DNA from: JAFAMB01 sp963775805
GTDB taxonomy: Bacteria > Verrucomicrobiota > Verrucomicrobiia > Chthoniobacterales > JAFAMB01
Reading direction: 5' to 3'
Length of the DNA: 64,000 nt
NCBI GenBank assembly: GCA_963775805.1
Contig: CAVZKG010000001.1
Location: 2,914,001-2,978,000, forward strand
Positions 16,776 to 24,544 of the stretch are shown here, one piece after another. A program made the translations under genes and the position numbers. The notes under the pieces are model-generated. The model ran no database searches. It saw only the letters and a list, made by a program, of their open reading frames with translations, and had not been told where the DNA came from. Each line of letters starts with the position of its first letter. Positions within the stretch are counted from its first letter, which is position 1.

Positions 16776-18227
16776 TCATGATCTGCCCCACTTCTGCAAT
16801 TCGGGAAAGTCGAATTCCCGCCAGCCGGGCACATCCGCAACTTTGAAGAACTCATGGCCGTGCTCGGCGACTGCTGCTCCACATGCCTCACCAGCCTGGA
16901 CATCTGCTGCCTTCTGTTCGTCTGCGCCGAACGGAAATGTCGCATCAATGCCCATCGCGGATCCAACTCGCTTGTTTAGCGGGACAGACCCATCGATGGA
17001 CGGATCCAAAGTGCCTCCTGGTAGACCATCAATAATAATAACGTCGCGGGCCGGTTGGGTACGGAATGCGATCGCCCATTCAACCTGGTCGGGATTGTTG
17101 ACATCGATATCGGGATCGACCACGACCACGATCTTGGGACGCTGGTTGCTTGCAAACGTAGTCAGGATAACGTGGCGCGCCTCTCCCGCATACCGTTGTT
17201 TCATCGATATGACTATATAAAATGCAGTCCCGCCGGATGGTGGAATTGCGACGCGGGTGACTGTTGGATGCTGGGCTTTCAGCATGGCGAAGTAAGATGC
17301 CTCGTAAGGCAACTGTTTGAGGATATGATTTTCAGTCGGCGGCACCCCGGTGAGAAGGGCTTGGAAATAGGCGCTATTGCGATGCGTGATCGCCTTTATT
17401 CGTGCGATCGGCTTATTTGAACCTGGTGTGTAATATCCGGTGAATTCTCCGAGTGCCCCTTCGAAGACTTCCTTTGTAAAGTCCACCTCTAGCTCGAACA
17501 CCAGTTCGGCACGCGCGGGTACCTCGACATCGATGGTCTTACAACGGACAAGCTCCACAGCGGCGCCGCGCATGCCCCCCACAACTTCAAAGTCGTTGGT
17601 TCCATCGGGCACCTGGATCGGGCAAGTATAGGCTATGACCGGATCCACGCCGATCACCAGAGCCGCATGAAAAGTCGTGCGCCCCTGACGGCGAGCCTTC
17701 GCGAGATGCCGCCCAAAGCGGTGGTTCGGCAGTGCCAGAAAGCTCATGGTCTGCTTGTCGATGACCTCGAAGCGATAATGTCCGATGTCAGGAATGCCGG
17801 TTTCAGGATCTTTGCTGACAACGATCCCGGCGGTGATGTAAGGTCCACCATCATCAGGGCTATACTTGGCCACGGGAAGCTGGGAAAGATCGACTGCATC
17901 GCCCATAATAATATTTTCATGCACGGGGGCATCTGCCACGACAATCGGAGGAATTCTGCTCGACAGTCCGCGCAAGATCCTGTCAAAGACCACCTGCTCA
18001 GTCGTCTGCAGCGCGATCAAGGATTTTGCACGTGTGTTGTAGACACCGCCTACCAAAGGGAACGCAGTCCCAGTATTCTTGAATATGAGTGCCGGACCCG
18101 ACACTGACGCGCTCTTCCGCATCGCCTTCGCAACCTCCAGGTCTGGAGAGATGGGGCGATCCAGTTCGAGAAGCTCGCCAGCGCTGCGCAAGGCATCGAG
18201 AAATTCGCGGAAATCTTGGTATGGCAT
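16776..18227 (-). CDS. UbiD-family (prenylated-FMN) decarboxylase
   Basis: This 483-residue protein begins at ATG 18227 (MPYQDFREFLDAL); an upstream ATG at 18320 would add 31 non-conserved residues. UbiD enzymes decarboxylate or carboxylate aromatic and unsaturated acids using prenylated FMN made by a UbiX partner. Family segments seen include DLSQLPVAKYSPDDGGPYIT, GEFTGYYTPG (with the catalytic glutamate region) and PSGGTAFYI. No UbiX-type flavin prenyltransferase is in the window. It stands alone between mobile-element debris; substrate unknown, and it is not necessarily the ubiquinone enzyme. Confidence 0.88.
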   Translation of the reverse strand: MPYQDFREFLDALRSAGELLELDRPISPDLEVAKAMRKSASVSGPALIFKNTGTAFPLVGGVYNTRAKSLIALQTTEQVVFDRILRGLSSRIPPIVVADAPVHENIIMGDAVDLSQLPVAKYSPDDGGPYITAGIVVSKDPETGIPDIGHYRFEVIDKQTMSFLALPNHRFGRHLAKARRQGRTTFHAALVIGVDPVIAYTCPIQVPDGTNDFEVVGGMRGAAVELVRCKTIDVEVPARAELVFELEVDFTKEVFEGALGEFTGYYTPGSNKPIARIKAITHRNSAYFQALLTGVPPTENHILKQLPYEASYFAMLKAQHPTVTRVAIPPSGGTAFYIVISMKQRYAGEARHVILTTFASNQRPKIVVVVDPDIDVNNPDQVEWAIAFRTQPARDVIIIDGLPGGTLDPSIDGSVPLNKRVGSAMGIDATFPFGADEQKAADVQAGEACGAAVAEHGHEFFKVADVPGWREFDFPELQKWGRS

Positions 18228-18561
18228 GATGGTGATACTTTTTGCTCTGCAACCGGCGAGACGCAAGGCCAGGTTTGCACCCGGCGGATCCAATTTGAGC
18301 GGCACCTTGCGAAACGGCAAGATAAGTCGGCGTCGCTCCTTCCATGCTGTCTAACCTTTTTCCCTCGGGGGACTACGCTAAGCAAACAGCGTAGTTCGGA
18401 TTCGTCCCAGGGAAGCTGCCTTTCCGTAGACTAGTAGCTCGTTTCTTGAAATCAGGGGTGACCGCTTGAGCGATCTGCAAACGCAACTGATCGGGCAAAT
18501 CCTTGCCTCTTAACCAAGTTGCCACTTTACTGGCAACAACCCGCTAGGCCCTACTCCGTTG
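18228..18561. other. Region without a recognisable gene
   Basis: This is the 5' flank of the UbiD gene. It contains short repeated words built on GTTGCCA/TGGCAAC around 18518-18580, but I see no coding sequence or clear promoter motif. Confidence 0.35.
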
Positions 18562-18618
18562 CCAAGTTGTTGCCAGTTTTAGATTCGTAACCGTTCGTTT
18601 TCGTGAGTCTCCAGTAGC
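18562..18618 (+). repeat. 57 bp repeat X, copy 1
   Basis: It matches 22156-22212 at 49 of 57 positions by eye (both end GTCTCCAGYAGC). In both places a dispersed-repeat copy follows on the same strand. In copy 2 it follows at once; here 111 bp carrying a tRNA-Ser fragment intervene. Confidence 0.65.
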
Positions 18619-18643
18619 TATCCTACGAGGGCATGTAATTTCT

Positions 18644-18700
18644 CCGAGGGAGGATTTCGGTTTTCAAGACCGGTGCAATCAACCGCTCTACCATCCCTCC
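18644..18700 (-). pseudogene. tRNA-Ser(UGA) remnant lacking variable and T arms
   Basis: On the minus strand the sequence starts GGAGGGATGGTAGAGCGG, followed by an anticodon arm CGGT-CTTGAAA-ACCG with a TGA anticodon, typical of bacterial tRNA-Ser. After the anticodon arm only about ten bases remain before TCCCTCG, which pairs with the 5' acceptor strand. The long variable arm and the T arm are deleted, so it cannot be a working tRNA. Confidence 0.65.
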
Positions 18701-18729
18701 GGCGAGAAGCGGTGGAGTTTGCGGCATAT

Positions 18730-18876
18730 TTGCGCGCTTGTGCAGCGCTCGGCGCGTTCGGCGTTCGGGAAAAATCGTACTCGTACTCCTGCTCGTCATC
18801 GTACTCGATCGAATTACCAGGGAGATCCCTTCCACGAGGCGCACAAAACGCCGCACCGACTACTTGACCTGTCCCT
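18730..18876 (+). repeat. Dispersed repeat, copy C
   Basis: Same core as copies A, B, D and E, with the longer 5' segment shared with copy A (TTGCGCGCTTGTGCAGCG). It has only two 7-mer units, and ends CTTGACCTGTCCCT. Confidence 0.85.
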
Positions 18877-18954
18877 AGGTAACACTTTTTGGTTTAAGGT
18901 TGCTTGTTTTTGACCGCTTTACTGTTCCCCCCGAATCGGGGTTTGGGGCAGAGC

Positions 18955-19146
18955 CCCATTGAAAGAGCTGGAGTGGGAGCGGCGATGATCGCCGGAATCG
19001 GAAGTGGCATTTTCGATGGATATCAAGATGCACAAAAGCTAGCTCCCATATTTAACGTGGTGACCGAGCCAAACCGAAACACGGCCGCTTTTTACGAAGC
19101 TCACTACAAAAGCTACCTGGAATTTTATCCCAAATTGAAGAGTTAG
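18955..19146 (+). pseudogene. 3' fragment of an FGGY sugar kinase (xylulokinase-like) gene
   Basis: The frame ending at TAG 19144-19146 reads GAAMIAGIGSGIF, then VTEPNRNTAAFYEAHYKSY and LEFYPKLKS. This is the C-terminal pattern of FGGY carbohydrate kinases (GAAxLAGIGxGxF, then a Pro-rich PxPxxxxxY stretch ending in YPxLK). Only about 60 of about 500 residues remain. The ATP- and sugar-binding domains are missing. It belongs to the cluster of gene ends between 18.9 and 22.8 kb. Confidence 0.55.
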
Positions 19147-19280
19147 AGAGCGATTTGATGTCAAAACGAAATTCCCTTTATGCTAATTCCCGCCTCAACC
19201 CGGGCTTGGAAGTTCCGCGGCAGAAGACGGTAGGTAATTGCTCGAGGATAAGCCGGAACTCGATATTTGGATATTTTGCA

Positions 19281-19331
19281 GGAGAGCCGAAAGTCGTGGT
19301 CAAATCGATCGCCTGCTGATTACAAGCCAGC
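19281..19331 (-). pseudogene. tRNA-Thr(UGU) 3'-half remnant
   Basis: The minus strand reads GCTGGCTTGTAATCAGCAGG, a typical anticodon arm of tRNA-Thr with anticodon TGT. It is followed after a decayed T arm by TTTCGGCTCTCC, resembling a 3' acceptor strand. The 5' half (acceptor and D arm) is replaced by unrelated sequence. Duplicated tRNA 3' halves are a known footprint of integrase-mediated insertion, and integrase fragments lie on both sides. Confidence 0.5.
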
Positions 19332-19478
19332 CGGCGTACGGGTTGTGGGTTCAGTACCCACGTTGGCTTTATGCAAGTTGAGGACCGTCGACTTGGATCT
19401 CGAGGGAACTCGCAATGTGAAACCCTGTTGTCTTTTGTTTGTCGATGGCAATAGCTTTGAGCAACAGTACGCTTCGCC

Positions 19479-19586
19479 AATACGATCGAAACGCACCGGG
19501 CGCATATTAAAGAAAAGCTTGGGTTTCAGAAATCTGAAGAGATGGTCAAATTTGCGATTGATTTGGTCTCGAAGCGGGCGGACTGA
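19479..19586 (+). pseudogene. 3' fragment of a LuxR/NarL-type regulator gene
   Basis: The frame reads NTIETHRAHIKEKLGFQK, then SEEMVKFAIDLVSKRAD and TGA. This is the recognition helix and last helix of the LuxR_C_HTH domain (consensus TVETHRxxIxxKLG...LVRYAI). An in-frame TGA precedes it, and no receiver domain or first HTH helices are present. It is a gene end only. Confidence 0.55.
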
Positions 19587-19674
19587 TCGAAATTCTTGGG
19601 GGTTACGCATAGTTAATTGGCTCAAAAGCAGCGCGCAAAACCTTTCAAAAAAAGACTGCCTTTCCTAACACGAT

Positions 19675-19699
19675 GAGACGCCTGCTCGAGCTTTCGTTG
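19675..19699 (+). repeat. 25 bp exact match to the 3' end of the msrQ-like gene
   Basis: Identical to 9693-9717, where it encodes part of the last residues (QRKLEQAS on the minus strand). No further msrQ similarity is seen on either side. Confidence 0.5.
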
Positions 19700-19870
19700 T
19701 GGTTCTTTTCTTAACATTGCTGGAGGGTTCTGATAGGCAAGTTATTCCATGGCAGAAATCCTCGTGGAAGTGCGGCCGCTGCTGACGACGAGAGACTTGG
19801 GCGCTCACTCTTCGGTCACGGAATCATTTTTGAGCAGAGTTAGCTACCCGGGGCAAAAGGCTCAAGGAGA

Positions 19871-19947
19871 TTGCCGCCTAGCTTTCCAAGCACCCTGACG
19901 ATTTTGGGAAAAAGGATACCAGCGTCGGACGGCGACGGCCGGCTTGA
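19871..19947 (+). pseudogene. Trypsin-like peptidase gene, segment upstream of IS copy 2
   Basis: The open frame reads ILGKRIPASDGDGRLD up to the IS end. Removing the IS and one TGA target duplicate joins it in frame to DFALLSLEPSL beyond the IS, giving DGDGRLDFALLSLE. That restores the catalytic-Asp segment of trypsin-like peptidases (DxxxDLALLxL). Upstream of TTG 19871 there is an in-frame TAG, and the histidine-containing segment is not recognisable, so the gene was probably already broken. Confidence 0.5.
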
Positions 19948-20104
19948 TGTACTTCCCCCGAAAAAACGGACACGAGAATCGTGTTATTTGTTGGTTGTTG
20001 GATTGATCAGAACGCTGCACTCGAGTTCAAGGTCGCAATCCGGCATAAACGGCACCTGCCTACGGCCTGCCTTCCATTTATTCCATTTGCTCGCTTGAAC
20101 TACG

Positions 20105-21004
20105 TTACGCATTCTGAAAAGGGATCACTGTAGCTTTTTCTGCGAAAAAGTTGGTTTTTGTTTTGTTCTTAAGCGCCTCAAATCCGGACGGAGTCTGGTA
20201 ACCGAGCGCGCTATGAACGCGCTGATTGTTGTAGTAAACTTCGATGTACTCGAAGATTTCACGTCGTGCCTGAGCCTTGGATTCAAAGAGTTGTCTGGCC
20301 GGAAAACATTCCGTTTTGAGCGTACTGAAGAAGGCTTCTGCTTTCGCATTATCGTAACAGTTTCCCCTAGCGCTCATGCTCCGATTGGCCCCGATAACCC
20401 TTAAGGGTTTACATACCGCCTGACTCGAATACTGACTACCTCGATCGGAATGAAAATACATTCCCCTCTGTGGATCACGTCTGCACAGGGCATTGTCCAG
20501 GGCCTCCTGAACCAACTCTGCCTCCAAGGATTCTCCCAGCTTCCATCCGACCACTTTGCGGCTGAACAGATCCAGGATCACTGCCAGGTAAAGCCATCCT
20601 TCTAGGGTTGCCACGTAAGTGATATCACTGACCCAAATCTGATCGATATGAGTCGGCTCCAAATCCTTTACCAGATTGGGTACAGAGAGCTTTCCACTAA
20701 CTGTGGTCCGAGGCCGGAATGCCCGCTTACGCCGGGCTCTTAAGCCATCTTTGCGCATCAGGCGCGCCACCCGATTCTTGCCATAGCGCTTCCCGGTTAT
20801 GCGCAAAGTCTGGGTCACCCGCGGACTGCCGTATCGACCCTTATTGGCATCGTAAATGGACTTTATCTCCTTAACCAACTCGGCCTCCTCACGGGCTCGC
20901 TTTGACTGGGCCCCCTTCTGCCATTGGTAAAACCCGCTGCGCGATACGCGCAGCGCTTCACAACAGGGCTTGATAGCGTATTGCACCGATAAGACTTCTA
21001 TCAC
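20105..21004 (-). CDS. IS3-family transposase OrfB (copy 2)
   Basis: This 299-residue DDE transposase is nearly identical to 989-1888. The visible change is at residues 3-4 (EV here, KA in copy 1). Catalytic segments WVSDITYV, FHSDRGSQYSS and AKAEAFFSTLK are intact. Its start overlaps the OrfA stop, and the upstream A7 slippery run (plus-strand T7 at 21046-21052) is kept, so an OrfAB fusion can be made. The intact frame and clean target duplication suggest a recently mobile element. Confidence 0.92.
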   Translation of the reverse strand: MIEVLSVQYAIKPCCEALRVSRSGFYQWQKGAQSKRAREEAELVKEIKSIYDANKGRYGSPRVTQTLRITGKRYGKNRVARLMRKDGLRARRKRAFRPRTTVSGKLSVPNLVKDLEPTHIDQIWVSDITYVATLEGWLYLAVILDLFSRKVVGWKLGESLEAELVQEALDNALCRRDPQRGMYFHSDRGSQYSSQAVCKPLRVIGANRSMSARGNCYDNAKAEAFFSTLKTECFPARQLFESKAQARREIFEYIEVYYNNQRVHSALGYQTPSGFEALKNKTKTNFFAEKATVIPFQNA

Positions 21005-21321
21005 CGCATACCGGGATTCGGCTCCTCGCCCAGTATGCTCATCGCTTTTTTTAAGATATCGCGCTGAGTCTTAAGGTATTGGTTTTCCTTCTGCAGCCGC
21101 CGTATCTCCTCATACATCTGCTCCGGAGTTCTTTCCTCCCCATCGACCTGGGCCGGTGCGAACTCCTTCAGATATTTCTTCTTCCACAGATTTAAACTGA
21201 ACTCACTGACCCCAAGTTCCCGGGCCACCTGCGCAACGCTCTTGCCGCCGTGGATCACCATCTCCACCGCCTGGCGTCTGAACTCCTCTTTGTAGACGAT
21301 ATGCTTCTTTTTTTCTTCCAT
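21001..21321 (-). CDS. IS3-family transposase OrfA (copy 2)
   Basis: This 106-residue product matches the OrfA of copy 1 except valine for isoleucine at residue 9. It has a helix-turn-helix in the first 55 residues and a leucine-rich coiled coil near residues 72-90. It would bind the terminal repeats and, by -1 frameshift, supply the N-terminus of the OrfAB transposase. Confidence 0.9.
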   Translation of the reverse strand: MEEKKKHIVYKEEFRRQAVEMVIHGGKSVAQVARELGVSEFSLNLWKKKYLKEFAPAQVDGEERTPEQMYEEIRRLQKENQYLKTQRDILKKAMSILGEEPNPGMR

Positions 21322-21375
21322 CGGGTTCTCTCATTTTCTTTGAGTTCACGTGTCCGTCAAATCGGGGCAGGTTCA

Positions 21376-21754
21376 TGACTTTGCCCTTCTCTCACTCGAG
21401 CCCTCGCTGCGCGAAGACTTTAAACCAATCCACTTAACGAGCTATGCGCAGGAAGCTGACGGCTTTGTCAGTCGGGGTTTTACGCCCCTCGCCGGAGTCG
21501 ACATCCTCACCATTTTTGGGACGATCCGAAACCTCCACGCCACGATCTTGGGTGACGTGTCGGCCATCCAACTGTTCTCGTATGAAGCCGGCGCCGAAAT
21601 GCCGCTAGGCGGTATGAGCGGGGCGCCGGTACTGGTTGGATCTGGCACTGAACGCGAATCCCATTTTGACAGCCTGAACGCTTGGCTCCGCAGCAAGGGT
21701 CAACACACAAAAGCCACTCCATACCTTACGGAAGGAATACGATTCACTGATTAA
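21376..21754 (+). pseudogene. Trypsin-like peptidase gene, C-terminal part downstream of IS copy 2
   Basis: The frame continues DFALLSLEPSLREDFKPIHL, then GFTPLAGVDILTIFGTIRN and MPLGGMSGAPVLVGSG, ending at TAA 21752-21754. The GMSGAP motif supplies the catalytic serine and DFALL the aspartate of a trypsin-like (S1-type) fold, as in bacterial stress or accessory peptidases. The histidine half is missing or degraded. The annotated ATG at 21350 lies inside the IS end and is artificial. Total remaining coding length is about 125 residues. Confidence 0.6.
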
Positions 21755-21755
21755 T

Positions 21756-21914
21756 AAGGCGCACGGCATCCACGCCGCCAGCAAGGCTCTGAGGCACGCC
21801 GGTATCAGTGTTACCAACAATTTTTACACCAATTCCAGGGCACGAGTAACGCCGGGCCTCGGGAAATTATTCGCGCCAAAGAAATCAGGTAAATTGCCGC
21901 GTTCGTCCAAGTGA
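21756..21914 (+). pseudogene. Tyrosine recombinase, C-terminal fragment
   Basis: This frame, 1 bp after the peptidase stop, reads AASKALRHAGISVTNNFY, then TNSRARVTPGLGKLFAPK, ending at TGA 21912-21914. It matches the last catalytic box of phage-type integrases (LxHxxIxxTxxxY, nucleophile Tyr, then a GLGxLL tail). No upstream catalytic arginine is present. It lies on the same strand as the N-terminal integrase fragment at 16083-16610, about 5 kb away. They could be pieces of one gene or of two related ones. Confidence 0.55.
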
Positions 21915-22155
21915 TTTCGGCTCACCCTTTTTTTTAGTTCGTGTTTTGGCGGGCTCGGCTGATCTGACCGGATTTGGAAAACCTTTTCGACAAATAAATC
22001 GCAAAATGTATATCTCAGCCCGCACCTGTAATCTACTTCGACAGATTGGGAGACCGCGATCCGCTGCCAATCGTCCCGTTGATCGCGGCGTGGCGACCGG
22101 AGTCCCCACTTACCAGTGAATAGGAACTGATGATGAGTAACCCCGAAAACGTGTA

Positions 22156-22212
22156 CCAAATTGTTGCCACTTTTGGATTCGCAACTGTTCGTGTTCGTGC
22201 GTCTCCAGCAGC
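22156..22212 (+). repeat. 57 bp repeat X, copy 2
   Basis: About 86 percent identical by eye to 18562-18618. It runs directly into dispersed repeat copy D, overlapping its first bases. Confidence 0.65.
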
Positions 22213-22336
22213 GGCGTTCGGCGTTCGAGGAAATCGTACTCGTACTCCTGCTCGTCGTCGTACTCGATCGAATTACCCTGGAGATCCCTTCCACGATGCG
22301 CGCTAAACGCCGCACCGACTACTTGACCTGTCCCCC
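22208..22336 (+). repeat. Dispersed repeat, copy D
   Basis: Core as in the other copies, with two 7-mer units and a CTGGAGATCCC variant in place of CAGGGAGATCCC; it ends CTTGACCTGTCCCCC. The surrounding 21915-22559 has no gene that I can support. Confidence 0.85.
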
Positions 22337-22559
22337 ATCACCGGTTCCCAAAGGGCCAGATAAAAAAGTTAATAAGATGTAGCCTGCGTTGGTAAACGAG
22401 TGCCGCTACTCCCGAGCATTGATATAATCCAGGCGATCTCCAGTTAAACGAAAGCCTCGATCGGCAAAATCAGGAATTATTTCTGAACTCAATCGGTATG
22501 TACTTGATGACGGGTGCGCTACGGCATGCCCAATCCCATCAACCAGAGTACAAACCTTT

Positions 22560-22780
22560 ATGTCAGACTTTATCGAAACAAATACAATTGACGACGGCGT
22601 CGACCGTCGTGGATTTCTCAAATGCATGGCATGGGCAGGCACCGGAATCATTTGGTCTATCGACGGTGGGCTGCCTAGGTGCCCGAGTTCATGCTGCATA
22701 CCGGCGATTTAACCCATCTTTCTGATCCGGCACAGTTCGATACGCTTGCCCTCGTGGCTTACCTCGTAACACTGCATTGA
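22560..22780 (+). pseudogene. Remnant of a Tat-exported metallophosphoesterase gene
   Basis: From ATG 22560 the peptide reads DDGVDRRGFLKCMAWAGTG, a twin-arginine signal, then stops at 22710. In another frame, 22685-22780 reads FMLHTGDLTHLSDPAQFDTL, the GDxTH metal-binding segment of calcineurin-like phosphoesterases. The signal and the metal-site segment are normally about 100 residues apart; here they overlap, so an internal deletion plus a frameshift destroyed the gene. Only the two ends of an approximately 130-residue N-terminal region remain. Confidence 0.6.
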
Positions 22781-22831
22781 ACGGGATTAGGGAGGCCATA
22801 AGCCAAATCGTTAGGTTCTGAAAGCTGGTCG

Positions 22832-24544
22832 ATGAAACTAATCGTTCGTCGCGTTCTGATCGGTCTTGTTTGCGGTACGGTTACGGGCCTCTTTCTTTGC
22901 TTGGGCACCAGAAATACCGGCTTAGGACTCTCTTTCGGCGCTCTGCTTGGCGTTGCTCAAATCTTCGCGTTCTTCGACCTGAGAGGCGGTTCGGCCATCG
23001 ATCGCGCGATGACCTGTGCAGCGCTGGGATTGCCTTTTTGGGCCACAATCAACGTGATCCTTCTCCCGTTGGTCGCAGGACAACAGCCACAATGGACAGC
23101 CGAGCAAATGCGCGCGCTTTTTCCCGCGCTAATTGGTTGGTTGTTGTTCTGCTTCTTTCTTGGAATCCTGTCTCAAGCAGCGCGTGAGGTCGCCAAACAC
23201 TTTCTCGGTCCCGAATCAGCGGTCCTTGCGTTTTCCGTTCCGGAAAAAGCGACCCACGTAGTTATTCTAGGCGGTGGCTTCGCTGGGATGACAACCGCGG
23301 AACATCTCGAAAAACAGTTCCGAGGTGATCCGACAGTTTCTTTCACCCTGGTTAGTGAGACAAATTCATGGCTGTTCACGCCGATGCTTGTTGAAGTTGC
23401 CACGAGCGGCTTGGAACCCACGCATATTAGCACTCCTTTGCGGACAAACCTTAAACGGACCCGCGTGTTGCGCAGCCGGGTTACGAGCATCGATATCGAA
23501 CACAGGCAAGTTCACCTGAACGATGAGGGGCCACAAACCGGATTACATTATGATCACCTGGTTCTCGCTCTCGGTTCAGTTTCTAACCATCTAGATAACA
23601 CTGCAGTTGCTGAGAACGCACTAAGGTTCAAGACGCTTGCGGACGCAATGCGCCTCCGTAACCACGTCATCGACGTTTTTGAACGCGCTGATTCAGAGCC
23701 CGACCCCGTGTGCCGCCGAGCATTGCTTACATTCGTGGTTGCCGGCGGTGGCTTTTCAGGGGCGGAACTCGCCGGCGGCTTAAATGATTTCGCGAGAGGT
23801 ATCATCGCTGATTACCCAAATCTATCGACGCATGAACTTCGCATCGTACTGGTCCATTCGCGGGAACGAATATTACCCGAGTTGAGTGAGTCTCTAGCGA
23901 ATTACGCGATGCAGCGAATGCGTGAACGAGGTGTCACTTTCAAACTAAACACACGGGTTGCAGATGCCAGGCCTGGTTCCATAAGCCTGAGCCCGCCAGA
24001 AGAAATTCCGACAGAAACATTTGTTTGGACCGCAGGTGCTACGCCGAATCCGATCCTTAGGGAGTTGCCAATTAAACACGATAGCCGAGGCGCGGTGTTG
24101 GTCGACCGGACGTTAGCTGTAACAGCCTGGGGGAATGTTTGGGCGATCGGTGACTGCGCGTCAGTGCCCGGTAGGAAAACGGGTGAAACCTGTCCGCCGA
24201 CCGCTCAGGTCGCGACCAGAGAGGCGGTTGTGCTGGCTCATAATATTCGCGCTCGCCTGCTTGGTTCTCCGCTTAAGCCATTCCGCTTTAAATCACGCGG
24301 CAGTTTGTGCATAGTCGGCTACCACACAGCCTGTGCCGAGATCAGCGGGCTAAAGTTCAGCGGGTTGTTTGCCTGGCTTTTGTGGCGCGGCATCTACCTG
24401 AGCAAACTACCCGGATTGGAACGCAAGGTCCGAGTTTTAACCGACTGGACGCTCGAACTCTTTTTTCCTCGTGACATCGTGCAAACCATTGATTTCGACG
24501 ATTCTCGTACCCGCCAGGCCGATCCGAAAATGACAACGCTATGA
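22832..24544 (+). CDS. NDH-2-like NAD(P)H dehydrogenase with N-terminal membrane module
   Basis: This protein has 570 residues. Residues 1-120 form about four membrane segments. Residues 141-540 are a two-dinucleotide-domain flavoprotein: FAD site VVILGGGFAGMTTAEHLEK (about 143-161), NAD site FVVAGGGFSGAELAGGL (about 299-315) and FAD motif VWAIGDCASVP. A C-terminal FAWLLWRGIYLSKLPG and TLELFFPRDI match type II NADH dehydrogenases that feed quinone without pumping protons. Its stop overlaps the ATG of the next gene (ATGA at 24541), so the two are co-translated. The N-terminal module resembles the repeats in that neighbour. The exact acceptor is not known. Confidence 0.85.
   Translation: MKLIVRRVLIGLVCGTVTGLFLCLGTRNTGLGLSFGALLGVAQIFAFFDLRGGSAIDRAMTCAALGLPFWATINVILLPLVAGQQPQWTAEQMRALFPALIGWLLFCFFLGILSQAAREVAKHFLGPESAVLAFSVPEKATHVVILGGGFAGMTTAEHLEKQFRGDPTVSFTLVSETNSWLFTPMLVEVATSGLEPTHISTPLRTNLKRTRVLRSRVTSIDIEHRQVHLNDEGPQTGLHYDHLVLALGSVSNHLDNTAVAENALRFKTLADAMRLRNHVIDVFERADSEPDPVCRRALLTFVVAGGGFSGAELAGGLNDFARGIIADYPNLSTHELRIVLVHSRERILPELSESLANYAMQRMRERGVTFKLNTRVADARPGSISLSPPEEIPTETFVWTAGATPNPILRELPIKHDSRGAVLVDRTLAVTAWGNVWAIGDCASVPGRKTGETCPPTAQVATREAVVLAHNIRARLLGSPLKPFRFKSRGSLCIVGYHTACAEISGLKFSGLFAWLLWRGIYLSKLPGLERKVRVLTDWTLELFFPRDIVQTIDFDDSRTRQADPKMTTL

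Larger units (their letters stand above)
19948..21375 (-). mobile_element. IS3-family insertion sequence, copy 2 (1428 bp)
   Basis: Same length and ends as copy 1 but in opposite orientation. It is flanked by a 3 bp direct repeat TGA at 19945-19947 and 21376-21378, a clean target duplication, so this copy transposed here directly. It splits a trypsin-like peptidase gene. With copy 1 it brackets about 17.9 kb as inverted repeats. Confidence 0.95.

Noticed and set aside
18644..18700. Functional tRNA-Ser
   Set aside because: Acceptor and anticodon arms are present, but the variable and T arms are missing.
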